A DNA stretch of 64,000 bases from Planifilum fimeticola. Lineage in GTDB: Bacteria; Bacillota; Bacilli; Thermoactinomycetales; DSM-44946. Shown one piece after another: positions 16,730 to 24,607 of the stretch (its first letter is position 1; every line of letters starts with the position of its first letter). The notes beneath the pieces were generated by a model. It was not told the origin of the DNA. It saw only the letters and a list, made by a program, of their open reading frames with translations, and ran no database searches. The stretch is from assembly GCF_003001905.1 (NCBI RefSeq), contig NZ_PVNE01000013.1, forward strand, positions 32,436 through 96,435. The letters are read 5' to 3'. Both the position numbers and the translations under genes were made by a program.

Positions 16730-16762
16730 GACTGCCGCAAAAACGGCAGTCTCTTTTTTCTC
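16730..16762 (+). terminator. Plus-strand terminator with no obvious upstream gene
   Basis: Stem GACTGCCG / CGGCAGTC with a CAAAAA loop, followed by TCTTTTTTC. It ends no plus-strand coding gene that I can see; a short untranslated transcript from the AT-rich tract near 16580-16620 is possible. Confidence 0.6.
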
Positions 16763-16800
16763 GGCCGAGTCGCATCCCCTGCATAGATCGGCACTCCCGT

Positions 16801-17355
16801 TCAAAGTCGGCTGTAGGAAATGACAAAATGCATGATCGCCAGGGAGGAAGAGGGGTTGGAGTACTTGTGGGGACGATCCCCCCTGAAACGGATGGAATCG
16901 TACTCCTCCAGACGATAGGTTTCGCCGTCCACCTCCACCGTCAAACAACCGGACATCACCGTCACAAATTCCGTCACCCCCGTCCGGTGCGCCTCGGAAA
17001 CATATTCCCCCCGGGGCTTCAGGTATCCTCGGTACAGCTCGACCATGCCGTGGGAGCCGAACAACGGCTCGGCGACAAAAACATCGTCGGGACTCATCAG
17101 TTTGAGCCCATCCTTCTTCCGGGCGATGGCCACGTCCGATTCGAGGGAAAGCAAAGCGGTGATCGGAACCTCCAGACCGTTGGAGATTCTCCAGATGACG
17201 GACAAGGTGGGGTTGGCCTCCCCCCGTTCGACCTTGATCAAAGTCTGTTTGCTGACCCCGATTTGTCTGGCCAGCGCCTCCAGGCTGATTCCCCGGCTCG
17301 TCCGAATTTGCCGTAAGTTGGCGCCGATCCGCTTTCCCACATCCTGTTCTTTCAT
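16801..17355 (-). CDS. XRE-family regulator with cupin domain
   Basis: The 184-residue protein has an N-terminal helix-turn-helix (about 8-65, with SLEALARQIGVSKQTLIKVE) and a C-terminal cupin (about 100-180) that probably senses a small ligand. I chose the second of two adjacent ATG codons (17355), five bases after GGAGG. It is divergent from azlCD, and a near-palindrome overlapping the azlC -10 box (17485-17498) is a candidate binding site. Regulators of this layout often control adjacent amino acid transporters. Confidence 0.8.
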   Translation of the reverse strand: MKEQDVGKRIGANLRQIRTSRGISLEALARQIGVSKQTLIKVERGEANPTLSVIWRISNGLEVPITALLSLESDVAIARKKDGLKLMSPDDVFVAEPLFGSHGMVELYRGYLKPRGEYVSEAHRTGVTEFVTVMSGCLTVEVDGETYRLEEYDSIRFRGDRPHKYSNPSSSLAIMHFVISYSRL

Positions 17356-17458
17356 CATTTCCTCCTTCTTTCCGATCCTTGCCGGAACGGGGCGGGAAAA
17401 TCGGTTTCCGCACCCGCCCGACAAGGCACTCCTTCCCTTTTTGCAAAGACCCGCCGTC

Positions 17459-17498
17459 TTGATTCCCTGGCTGTGGTATATTATAATTTACCTAAATT
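17459..17498 (+). promoter_or_regulatory. azlCD promoter with overlapping palindromic operator
   Basis: TTGATT (17459-17464), 17-base spacer, TATAAT (17482-17487). The palindrome AATTTA-CC-TAAATT (17485-17498) overlaps the -10 box and start point, a position suited to repression by the divergent XRE-cupin protein. Confidence 0.6.
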
Positions 17499-17576
17499 AA
17501 CTTTTAATACACCATCTTCACCGGATTTTCCCGACTCCGCTCTCCGCGGACTTCCATCCAAAAGGGGGCTTCAGCT

Positions 17577-18266
17577 GTGGACAAAAAGAGCCGTATCAAA
17601 GCGGGTTTGGCGGAAGCTTTGCCCCTTGCCGTCGCCATTGCGGCTTATGGCTTATCCTACGGTGTGCTCGCGGTTCAAGCAAACCTGAGCGTGGCGGAAG
17701 CCGTAGCCATGTCCCTGTTGGTCTTTTCCGGATCCGTCCAAATGGTGTCCGTCGCCATGCTGACTGCCGGAGCCGGCCTCACGAGCATTTTTTTCTCATC
17801 GCTTCTGCTCAATTTGCGCAATTTGTTGTACGGGGCCGCCCTGGCCGAGGGCCTCGCCCCCGCAAAAAGGGGAAGGTGGCTGCTCGCCTTTGGCGTATCG
17901 GATGAACCCTTCGTGTTGGGAAGTGCGAGATTTAAAAGGCACGGACCGGACCCCCTCTACTTCGGAACGGTGGTCGTCCTCTTCTATGCAGCCTGGGCTT
18001 TTTCCTCATTCCTCGGCGCCTTCGCCGGAAACCAACTGGATCCCCAAAAATGGGGATTGGACCTGGCCTTCCCGGTGACCTTCACCGCCCTGCTCCTTCC
18101 GGTGCTGACGGAAAAACCGGTCATCGCAACGGCTGCCGCCGCCGCCATCATCGCCCTTCTGCTCGAATATCTCAGGCCGGGTAATGAATTGACCATCATC
18201 CTTTCTGGAGTATCGGCTCCCTGGGTGGGACTTTATATCCAAAGGAGGAAGCAGTCTCATGCCTGA
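17577..18266 (+). CDS. azlC: AzlC-family branched-chain amino acid exporter, large subunit
   Basis: The 229-residue protein has the AzlC pattern: about six membrane segments, the early motif AYGLSYGVLAVQANLS, and LVFSGSVQMVSVAML followed by LLLNLRNLLYGAAL. With AzlD it forms a two-component exporter for branched-chain amino acids and analogues such as 4-azaleucine. The GTG start follows AAAGGGGG. It overlaps azlD by eight bases, and a good promoter lies upstream. Confidence 0.85.
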   Translation: MDKKSRIKAGLAEALPLAVAIAAYGLSYGVLAVQANLSVAEAVAMSLLVFSGSVQMVSVAMLTAGAGLTSIFFSSLLLNLRNLLYGAALAEGLAPAKRGRWLLAFGVSDEPFVLGSARFKRHGPDPLYFGTVVVLFYAAWAFSSFLGAFAGNQLDPQKWGLDLAFPVTFTALLLPVLTEKPVIATAAAAAIIALLLEYLRPGNELTIILSGVSAPWVGLYIQRRKQSHA

Positions 18267-18576
18267 TGTCTGGCTCTTCATCGGATTGCTGGCGGTTTCC
18301 ACCTATTTGTCGCGGATCGTCGGCCTCGAAATCCTGGCAGGACGAAGAATGAGTCCCGCCCTGCGCCTGTATTTTGAGCACGTCCCCGTCGGAATCATGG
18401 CGGCACTCATCATCAAACAGATTTTCACCCCCGCGGACGGACACCTTTCCGTGCCCGTCCTCGTCGGCTGTCTCGTCGCTGCCGTCGCGATCCTGACCAC
18501 CAAGCGATTTCTTCCGTCCGTCCTGATCGGCATTTTGGCCGGGTGGTCGGTTCGCCACTTCTATTTTACCTCTTAG
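18259..18576 (+). CDS. azlD: AzlD-family branched-chain amino acid exporter, small subunit
   Basis: The 105-residue protein has about four hydrophobic segments, with the AzlD-type LRLYFEHVPVGIMAALI region in the middle. It is the obligate small partner of AzlC. Its start lies inside the azlC end, preceded by AAAGGAGG. Confidence 0.85.
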   Translation: MPDVWLFIGLLAVSTYLSRIVGLEILAGRRMSPALRLYFEHVPVGIMAALIIKQIFTPADGHLSVPVLVGCLVAAVAILTTKRFLPSVLIGILAGWSVRHFYFTS

Positions 18577-18634
18577 ATTCCTACACGGAAAAACGGGTCC
18601 CGCGGCAAGGGCCCGGTTTTCCACGAAGACCCTC

Positions 18635-18950
18635 TCATCCCCGCACAAATCCCAGCTCGTTGCCGTCCGGGTCGCGCAAGTTCACCATCCGCGATCCGGA
18701 CGGGGTAACAAAACTCCTCCACCTCTTCCACCCGGTCCTTCAGCCGTTCCCACAAGGCGTCCACGTCCTCCGTGTAATAGTTGAACCGGCCGCGGGAAGG
18801 AGACTCGTCGAATTCCTTGATTGCACGCCTCGGGGTGAACATATTTGGTGTTCTTCGGAGGCCAGGTAACCGCCACCTTGAACATTCCACCGCCCGTTTC
18901 AGGTCGGATCCGTAGTCCCGCACGCGCATCAAACGGGTTTTTGTCCTCAT
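18635..18950 (-). pseudogene. Decayed glyoxalase/VOC protein gene
   Basis: Pieces of one VOC-domain protein appear in all three minus-strand frames: an N-terminus MRTKTRLMRVRDY, then FKVAVTWPP in a second frame, RFNYYTEDVDALWERLKD back in the first, and NLRDPDGNELGFVRG at the end in another frame. At least two frameshifts separate them, so no full protein can be made. The intact order of fragments shows it was recently functional. Confidence 0.7.
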
Positions 18951-19066
18951 CCCCCTTTTTGCCGTCTCCATTTTTTCGGAACCTCGGAAAGCGGAGGCGG
19001 ACAGGATTGGACCCGCCTCTTGTTGAAGGGAATAAAATCCCTCATATTCGAGGAGGAAAAGCAACC

Positions 19067-19681
19067 ATGTATATACCCAAGCCCTTTGCGATGAACGATC
19101 GGGAAAGCATCGTCCGGTTCATCCGGGAAAACAGCTTCGGCATCCTGTTTTCCCAGGGAAACGGCAGGGCCGCCGCCACCCACCTTCCCTTTCTGTTCAA
19201 GGAAAGGGAAGGGCGGCTCGGAACCCTGTACGGTCACATGGCCCGGGCCAATCCCCAATGGAAATCAATCGACCGCGAGGTGCTGGTCGTTTTCCCGGGC
19301 CCCCACGCCTACATCTCCCCCGCGTGGTACGGCGAAGAGAACACCGTTCCCACCTGGAATTACGTGGCCGTGCACGTGTACGGCACCTTCCGGATCATCG
19401 AAGATGAAGAAACGATGAAGAGACTGTTGCGGGAAACGATCCATTTCTATGAATCAGAGAGGGAAGATCCGTGGCAGACCGATCCGAACCGAGAATTCTT
19501 CAAAAACCTGATGAAAGCCACGGTCGGGTTTTGTATCGAAATCACCGAGATCCAGGGAAAATGGAAACTGAATCAAAATCATCCGATCGAACGGCGGAAG
19601 CGGGTGATCGAAGGTCTGAAGCGGGAGGACCGGTATGATTCCGGTCAAATCGCCCGGCTGATGGAAGACCAAATCAAATAG
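19067..19681 (+). CDS. PaiB-like FMN-binding split-barrel protein
   Basis: The 204-residue protein begins MYIPKPFAMND and contains ATHLPFLF, GHMARANPQWK and SPAWYG...VPTWNYVAVHVYG, the hallmarks of the PaiB / FMN-binding negative regulator family. PaiB affects protease production and sporulation in Bacillus, though a haem or flavin enzyme role is also proposed. ATG 19067 has GAGGAGG upstream. There is no adjacent PaiA acetyltransferase. Confidence 0.85.
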   Translation: MYIPKPFAMNDRESIVRFIRENSFGILFSQGNGRAAATHLPFLFKEREGRLGTLYGHMARANPQWKSIDREVLVVFPGPHAYISPAWYGEENTVPTWNYVAVHVYGTFRIIEDEETMKRLLRETIHFYESEREDPWQTDPNREFFKNLMKATVGFCIEITEIQGKWKLNQNHPIERRKRVIEGLKREDRYDSGQIARLMEDQIK

Positions 19682-19724
19682 CGCTCAGCCGATGTCCCAG
19701 TTTTCGCAGAAAGGGAGGATATCC

Positions 19725-20087
19725 TTGAAGTGGAAATGGATGCTTCTGGTCGCCGCCATCGCGATCATCCTGTTCTTTTTCCTCTACATTTCCCCCGTCT
19801 TTTCCCTGTCCTTCAAGCCGTCGGAGGTCGATCCCGACTTTCCGATCCCGGCCCGCAGCGAAAGGGTGGAAAAACCTCAGGCGGACAAGGGATGGATCTT
19901 TTACGAAATCAGGCCCTCCCTCACCGGTAAGCAGTTTGACCGATATCTTCGGGAAATCGAAAAGTGGGGTTGGAAGGAACGGAAAGAGGAACAGATGGGG
20001 CGCGCGCATGTCTTCGAAAAGGACGGAAAGCGAATGATGGCGGTCTTGTATCCCGATCAAATCTCTCTCCTTCCGGCTTCAAAATAG
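19725..20087 (+). CDS. Hypothetical membrane-anchored 120-residue protein
   Basis: I chose TTG 19725 because GGGAGG lies eight bases upstream. The product starts MKWKWMLLVAAIAIILFFF, a single membrane anchor (about 5-23), followed by an extracytoplasmic domain of about 95 residues with no recognised motif. It follows the PaiB-like gene by 43 bases and may share its transcript. Confidence 0.55.
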   Translation: MKWKWMLLVAAIAIILFFFLYISPVFSLSFKPSEVDPDFPIPARSERVEKPQADKGWIFYEIRPSLTGKQFDRYLREIEKWGWKERKEEQMGRAHVFEKDGKRMMAVLYPDQISLLPASK

Positions 20088-20098
20088 GGCATCCTGGG

Positions 20099-20128
20099 GA
20101 ACCCGGTTTTCCTGCGGGAGCCGGGTTC
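20099..20128. terminator. Possible terminator hairpin
   Basis: Eight-pair stem GAACCCGG / CCGGGTTC between convergent genes; the T-run is poor on both strands, so the call is weak. Confidence 0.35.
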
Positions 20129-20309
20129 TCCGCTTTGTCGGATTTCGGCCTTCTCGCCCGACGTATACCTGGTGAACACCCGGAGGATATGTGACGCAAA
20201 TGTCTTTGCCATCGGGCGATAGGATCGCGGCCGGAGGGAGTGCCGCCGTTTCGCCCGCATCGCAAAGGGCACTCAGACACACCTCTCAGGGCATCCGAAA
20301 GGAGAGTGT

Positions 20310-21581
20310 TCATCGACCCTCCTCCACCTCAGATGGATATTCCAGCGGCTGCTTGGAAGGGGCTTGACACTCTCGTCGGGCGAACAGGGAAACGGTATAC
20401 CAGGAGACGGCCCAACCGGCCCCAATCATCCATACCATTCCCCACGGTCCGAAGGTGACGGCTCCCATGACGGCGGACAACGGAAGAAAGCCGATCTGCT
20501 GAAGGACGAAAACGGCTTTTTGAAAGGCGCCCCGGACCTTAAAACCCGATTGCGCCCAGACGGCGAACATCCCGTTGAAGGAGCGCCACTCCCTCCAAAC
20601 GGAACGCCCCCACAGGGAAAACAGAAAAGAAAACAAGATCCAGCATCCCCACCGCAGGACTGTCGGAGTCACCAGGAGGGCAACGGCACAAAACGCGACC
20701 AATTGGAAGTACGGAACCAGCTGCCGACCGCTTCGAAGGAACGATTTGATCACCGCCTCCGCCACGATGCGGGAAGCGGTCCGCCTGCGAAAGAGAGGGG
20801 TTGAGCGGGGAAAAAGCCAGGGCCGTTTCATGACCCAAAATCTTTGATGCACCACACCCGACGTCTGCAACAGGAGAGCGGCCCACCTCATCCGCTGTGC
20901 CTGATCATAATCGATCTCCGTGAAAAGAACCCCTTTTTGACGGCTTCGCAGCCACGCCAGCAGGCTCCAGCATCCCGCGAGCACCGCCGCCCCCGCGTAA
21001 AATCCGAAGGGATGGCCGTCTTCTCCGATCCACATAAACGCAGCCCCGCCCAGGACAAGGGTGAAAACGGTCATCAGCCCCTTGCGCAGCATTCCATCCA
21101 TCCCGGCCAAGAACCTCCGAACCAGAGCCAGACAAGCCTTGGCCTGCCAAAGGAAAAGCCCCATTCCAACGAATGAAAGGGAAGAATCGATCTCGTAACG
21201 GAGAAAGGGCGAAAGAAGACCCAGAAACAGACCGCTTTCCAGGGCGCGCTTTCCCCAACCGAACCAAAGGCCCGTGACGGTGTATGTTCTCATCCAGTCC
21301 GATCGCTGCATCAAAAAGAGCTGGTCCGCCGGCTCCAGATAAAGGCGAAAAGGACCGGACCAGGAAAACAGAAATGCGGCCGCCCACAGCAAAAGCGACG
21401 GAACCTCCGCCACCCATGCCGCTTCCCCCTTCCACCAGGCGATGTACCGCTCGGCAAGCAGGATCAGGCAGGGAATCACCAAATACAAGGCGACCGTCCA
21501 ATCCACCACGGTGCTGAAGACGCGGCACTGAAACCGCAGATCGGCTCTCCACCTTTTAAAAAACCATCGGCTCGGCGCCAC
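20310..21581 (-). CDS. ecsB: EcsB-family ABC transporter permease
   Basis: The 423-residue polytopic protein has about nine hydrophobic segments and internal features of EcsB, such as FSWSGPFRLYLEPADQLFLM near residues 73-92. With EcsA it forms an ABC transporter that in Bacillus affects secretion, intramembrane proteolysis and competence. The GTG start is only 12 bases after the ecsA stop. Confidence 0.8.
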   Translation of the reverse strand: MAPSRWFFKRWRADLRFQCRVFSTVVDWTVALYLVIPCLILLAERYIAWWKGEAAWVAEVPSLLLWAAAFLFSWSGPFRLYLEPADQLFLMQRSDWMRTYTVTGLWFGWGKRALESGLFLGLLSPFLRYEIDSSLSFVGMGLFLWQAKACLALVRRFLAGMDGMLRKGLMTVFTLVLGGAAFMWIGEDGHPFGFYAGAAVLAGCWSLLAWLRSRQKGVLFTEIDYDQAQRMRWAALLLQTSGVVHQRFWVMKRPWLFPRSTPLFRRRTASRIVAEAVIKSFLRSGRQLVPYFQLVAFCAVALLVTPTVLRWGCWILFSFLFSLWGRSVWREWRSFNGMFAVWAQSGFKVRGAFQKAVFVLQQIGFLPLSAVMGAVTFGPWGMVWMIGAGWAVSWYTVSLFARRECQAPSKQPLEYPSEVEEGR

Positions 21582-21593
21582 GATCCACCCCCC

Positions 21594-22295
21594 TTAAGCC
21601 GAGGTGAACACATCGAAACAATCCATCAGCGACGCGTTTTCCCGTCCGATTTGCCGTCGGAGCCGCATCAGGCTCCCCCGGGCGACGCACCGTCCCTGAT
21701 GGAGCAAGAGAAAGGAATCGCAGATTTTTTCCGCCGTGTCCAGAACGTGCGTGGACAGCAGGACGGCCGCCCCGCGCCTCCGCTCCTCCTCAAGCAGCTG
21801 AAGCAGCGTTTTTGTCGCCCTCGGATCCAAACCGATAAAGGGTTCGTCCACCACATAGAGGTCCGGTTGCAACAGGAAGCCCGTCACGAACATCAACTTC
21901 TGCTGCATTCCCTTGGAGAAGGCCCGGGGAAGATGGTGCATCTCCCCCCTCAGCTGAAACCGCTCCAAAAGCCCCAGAGCCCTCTCCTCAAAGGCCGCCC
22001 GCGGCATTCCCCAGACGGAAGCGGCCAGTTCGAGATGTTCCCACACGGTCAGATCCTCGTAAAAAACCGGATGTTCGGGGATATAACCGTACCGGCAGGC
22101 CTCCCGCAGATGTACCCGGCCCACCACGTGCTTCAAAAAACCCAGGATGGCTTTGATGACGGTGCTCTTCCCGGCGCCGTTGGGCCCGATCAACCCCATC
22201 ATCTCCCCGGCTCGCAGGGAGAACGACACATCCCGCAGAATCTCCCGGCCTCGGCTGTAACCCGCCCGTTCCAGTTTGACCTGCAAAATCTCCAT
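21594..22295 (-). CDS. ecsA: EcsA-family ABC transporter ATP-binding protein
   Basis: The 233-residue ATPase has Walker A GPNGAGKST, an EcsA-type signature AFSKGMQQKLM in place of LSGGQ, and Walker B DLYVVDEPFIGLDP. ATG 22295 (MEILQVKLE) is preferred to an upstream frame start because it matches the family N-terminus and has AAAGGGCGG upstream. It forms an operon with ecsB. Confidence 0.85.
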   Translation of the reverse strand: MEILQVKLERAGYSRGREILRDVSFSLRAGEMMGLIGPNGAGKSTVIKAILGFLKHVVGRVHLREACRYGYIPEHPVFYEDLTVWEHLELAASVWGMPRAAFEERALGLLERFQLRGEMHHLPRAFSKGMQQKLMFVTGFLLQPDLYVVDEPFIGLDPRATKTLLQLLEEERRRGAAVLLSTHVLDTAEKICDSFLLLHQGRCVARGSLMRLRRQIGRENASLMDCFDVFTSA

Positions 22296-22619
22296 TCCGT
22301 TCCGCCCTTTCCGCCTCTCTCCCGGTGAAAGCATCTTCTAACGAGTATTTCGTCGCCGAAGGGGGCAATCCTCTTCCGGTCGCCCGGAGGCGTTGCGGAG
22401 GAGCGTCCGTTGCTCCGGCGGGAGCAGGCTTTGCCGGGTGCGGGACCGTATCGCCGGACCATCGGCCCTCTACGCGGCATTTGAAAGGACAGCTGTCCGG
22501 ATCGGGATTGGACAATCCTCAAGGCTTGCGAGCCGAAAGGCGATTTTCCGCCCCGGCGAAAAACCGCTCCCTCCCTATACAGTCTGAATCCGGGCGAAGG
22601 CGCCCGGATCCGCATTTAT
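22296..22619. other. Intergenic region upstream of ecsA
   Basis: About 320 bases. A strong hairpin (ATCCGGGCG / CGCCCGGAT, 22588-22609) lies just past the stop of the YitJ-type gene and may terminate it, although the T-run is poor. The rest is GC-rich with no gene or RNA element I can recognise. Confidence 0.4.
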
Positions 22620-24482
22620 CTACTCTCCCACCACCGCATGCCTCCTGTCCCGCTCCCGGATGTGACGGGTCAATTCGGCGGTCATCCGCCAGTGGAAGAA
22701 GGGGGTGATCAAATAGATACCCCGGAAGTGTTCCAGAGCCGCGTCCACCAGCTCCCGGGCGATGGCCACCCCTTCCCTGCGGCTCTCCTCCTTCCCACGG
22801 CACCGCCGCATTCGCTCCATGACCTCCGGAGCGATTTTGATTCCGGGCACCTCATTGTGCAAAAAGAGGGCGTTCCGAAACCCGGTGAGGGGCATGATGC
22901 CGATGAAGACGGGAATGCCGACATGCCGGGTCGCCTCATGGATCCGCCCGATGGTTTCGGGATCATATACCGGCTGGGTCATGACGAAGTCGGCCCCGGC
23001 CTCCACCTTTTTCTCCAACCGGCGGACGGCGGCCTCCAGGTTGTGAACGTGGGGATTGAAGGCCGCCCCGACGACGAAGCGGGCCCGCTGCTTGAGGGGC
23101 TTTCCCGAGAAGGAGATCCCCTCGTTCAATTGCTTCACCATCCGGATCAGGTCGAAGGAGGAGACATCGTAGACGGAACTGGATCCCGGCAGATCGCCGA
23201 TCCGCGTGGGATCCCCGGTCACCACCAGCACCTGGTCGATCCCCAGGGCCCACAGCCCCATCAGATGGGACTGCTGGCCGATCAGGTTGCGGTCCCGGCA
23301 GGTGACGTGAACCAGGGGTTCGATGCCCCGGGATTTCAAGATGGCTCCGAGGGCCATGTTGCTCATCCGGGCCGTCGCCATCGAGTTGTCCGCCAGGGTG
23401 ATCACGTCGGCCCCGGCCTCCTTCAGCCGAGTGGCGCCGTGAAGAAAGCGGGCGATATCCAGATCCCGGGGAGGATCGTACTCGACGATCACCGTCCGTT
23501 CGGCCTCCACCTTTTCGGTGATGGCCGGTTCCTTCCGGGGCGGCTGTACCGCGAGGGGGACGGAATCCCTTTCAAGGGAAGCGCCCTCCGGATTGATCCG
23601 CGGCAGGGGGGAAAGCCCTCTCAAAGCTTCCGCCATCGCCCGGATGTGCTGCGGCGTGGTCCCGCAACAGCCGCCGATCAGGCGGACGCCCTGCTCCCGG
23701 AGCCTCAGGGCGCTTTCCCGGAAATACTCCGGCGACGACTTGTACCGGTATTCGCCGTCGGTGATCCCCAGCCGGCCGGCGTTGGGAAAGGCGGACAAGT
23801 ACACGTCCTCCGGCACCGCCGCCTGCTCCAGGGAGCGAAGGCATTCCGCCGGTCCCAGCCGGCAATTGAGCCCCACCCCGTCGACGCCGGCTTCCTGCAG
23901 CCGGCGAAAGGCCTCCGTCAGCGGGTAGCCGTCCCGGGTCCTTCCCACCTCGAGCAGGGCCAGTTGGGCGATGAGCGGAACCTCCGTCAGGGGGCGAATC
24001 ACCTCCACCGCCAGCAGCAGCTCCTCCAGGTCCAAAAAGGTTTCCAGCAGAATGGCATCCGCACCGGCATGGAGCAGGGCCGTCGCTTGCTCTTCATACA
24101 TGTCCCGGTATTCATCCCTGTCGTAGCGGGGCACCCGCCCCGCCAGGACCGAACCGATCGCTCCGGCCACGAAGGCTTCATTTCCCGCCGCCTCCCGGGC
24201 CAGACGGACGGCGGCGCGGTTGATCCGGGTCACCTTGCCTTCCAGTCCGTAACGGGTCAGCCGCTCCCGGTTGGCGCCGTAGGTGTTGGTCTCCAGGAGC
24301 CGGGCTCCCGCCTCGAAGTATGCCCGGTGCACTTCCAGGATCAGGTCCGGACGGGTGAGACACAGCTCTTCATAGCAGAGCCCGACCGGCACCCCCTGCT
24401 GGTACAAATAGGTGGCCATCGCCCCGTCCCCGACAATCAGGTTCTCTCGCAGGTGCTCCTTCAAACATCGCTTTTCCCCCAC
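22620..24482 (-). CDS. yitJ: Bifunctional homocysteine S-methyltransferase / methylenetetrahydrofolate reductase
   Basis: The 620-residue protein has an N-terminal Hcy-methyltransferase barrel (about 1-300) with zinc cysteines in GLNC and GGCCGTTPQH. A C-terminal MetF-type domain (about 325-610) follows, with VVTGDPTRIGDLPG and FVMTQPVYD. It matches B. subtilis YitJ. It supplies 5-methyl-THF and may methylate homocysteine directly. It is 125 bases downstream of metH on the same strand, so both are probably under the SAM-I riboswitch at 28128-28246. Confidence 0.9.
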   Translation of the reverse strand: MGEKRCLKEHLRENLIVGDGAMATYLYQQGVPVGLCYEELCLTRPDLILEVHRAYFEAGARLLETNTYGANRERLTRYGLEGKVTRINRAAVRLAREAAGNEAFVAGAIGSVLAGRVPRYDRDEYRDMYEEQATALLHAGADAILLETFLDLEELLLAVEVIRPLTEVPLIAQLALLEVGRTRDGYPLTEAFRRLQEAGVDGVGLNCRLGPAECLRSLEQAAVPEDVYLSAFPNAGRLGITDGEYRYKSSPEYFRESALRLREQGVRLIGGCCGTTPQHIRAMAEALRGLSPLPRINPEGASLERDSVPLAVQPPRKEPAITEKVEAERTVIVEYDPPRDLDIARFLHGATRLKEAGADVITLADNSMATARMSNMALGAILKSRGIEPLVHVTCRDRNLIGQQSHLMGLWALGIDQVLVVTGDPTRIGDLPGSSSVYDVSSFDLIRMVKQLNEGISFSGKPLKQRARFVVGAAFNPHVHNLEAAVRRLEKKVEAGADFVMTQPVYDPETIGRIHEATRHVGIPVFIGIMPLTGFRNALFLHNEVPGIKIAPEVMERMRRCRGKEESRREGVAIARELVDAALEHFRGIYLITPFFHWRMTAELTRHIRERDRRHAVVGE

Positions 24483-24607
24483 CGGTCTCCCCCCTTGGTT
24501 CTCGTTTTTCTAAAGAGGCGGCCGCAGGGGCACGCCGCAACCGTTCGCCCGCAAGCGGGGGCGGTCGCGGAACGCCCCCGGCCGGTTTCGAAAAGCCGGT
24601 CCCTCCA

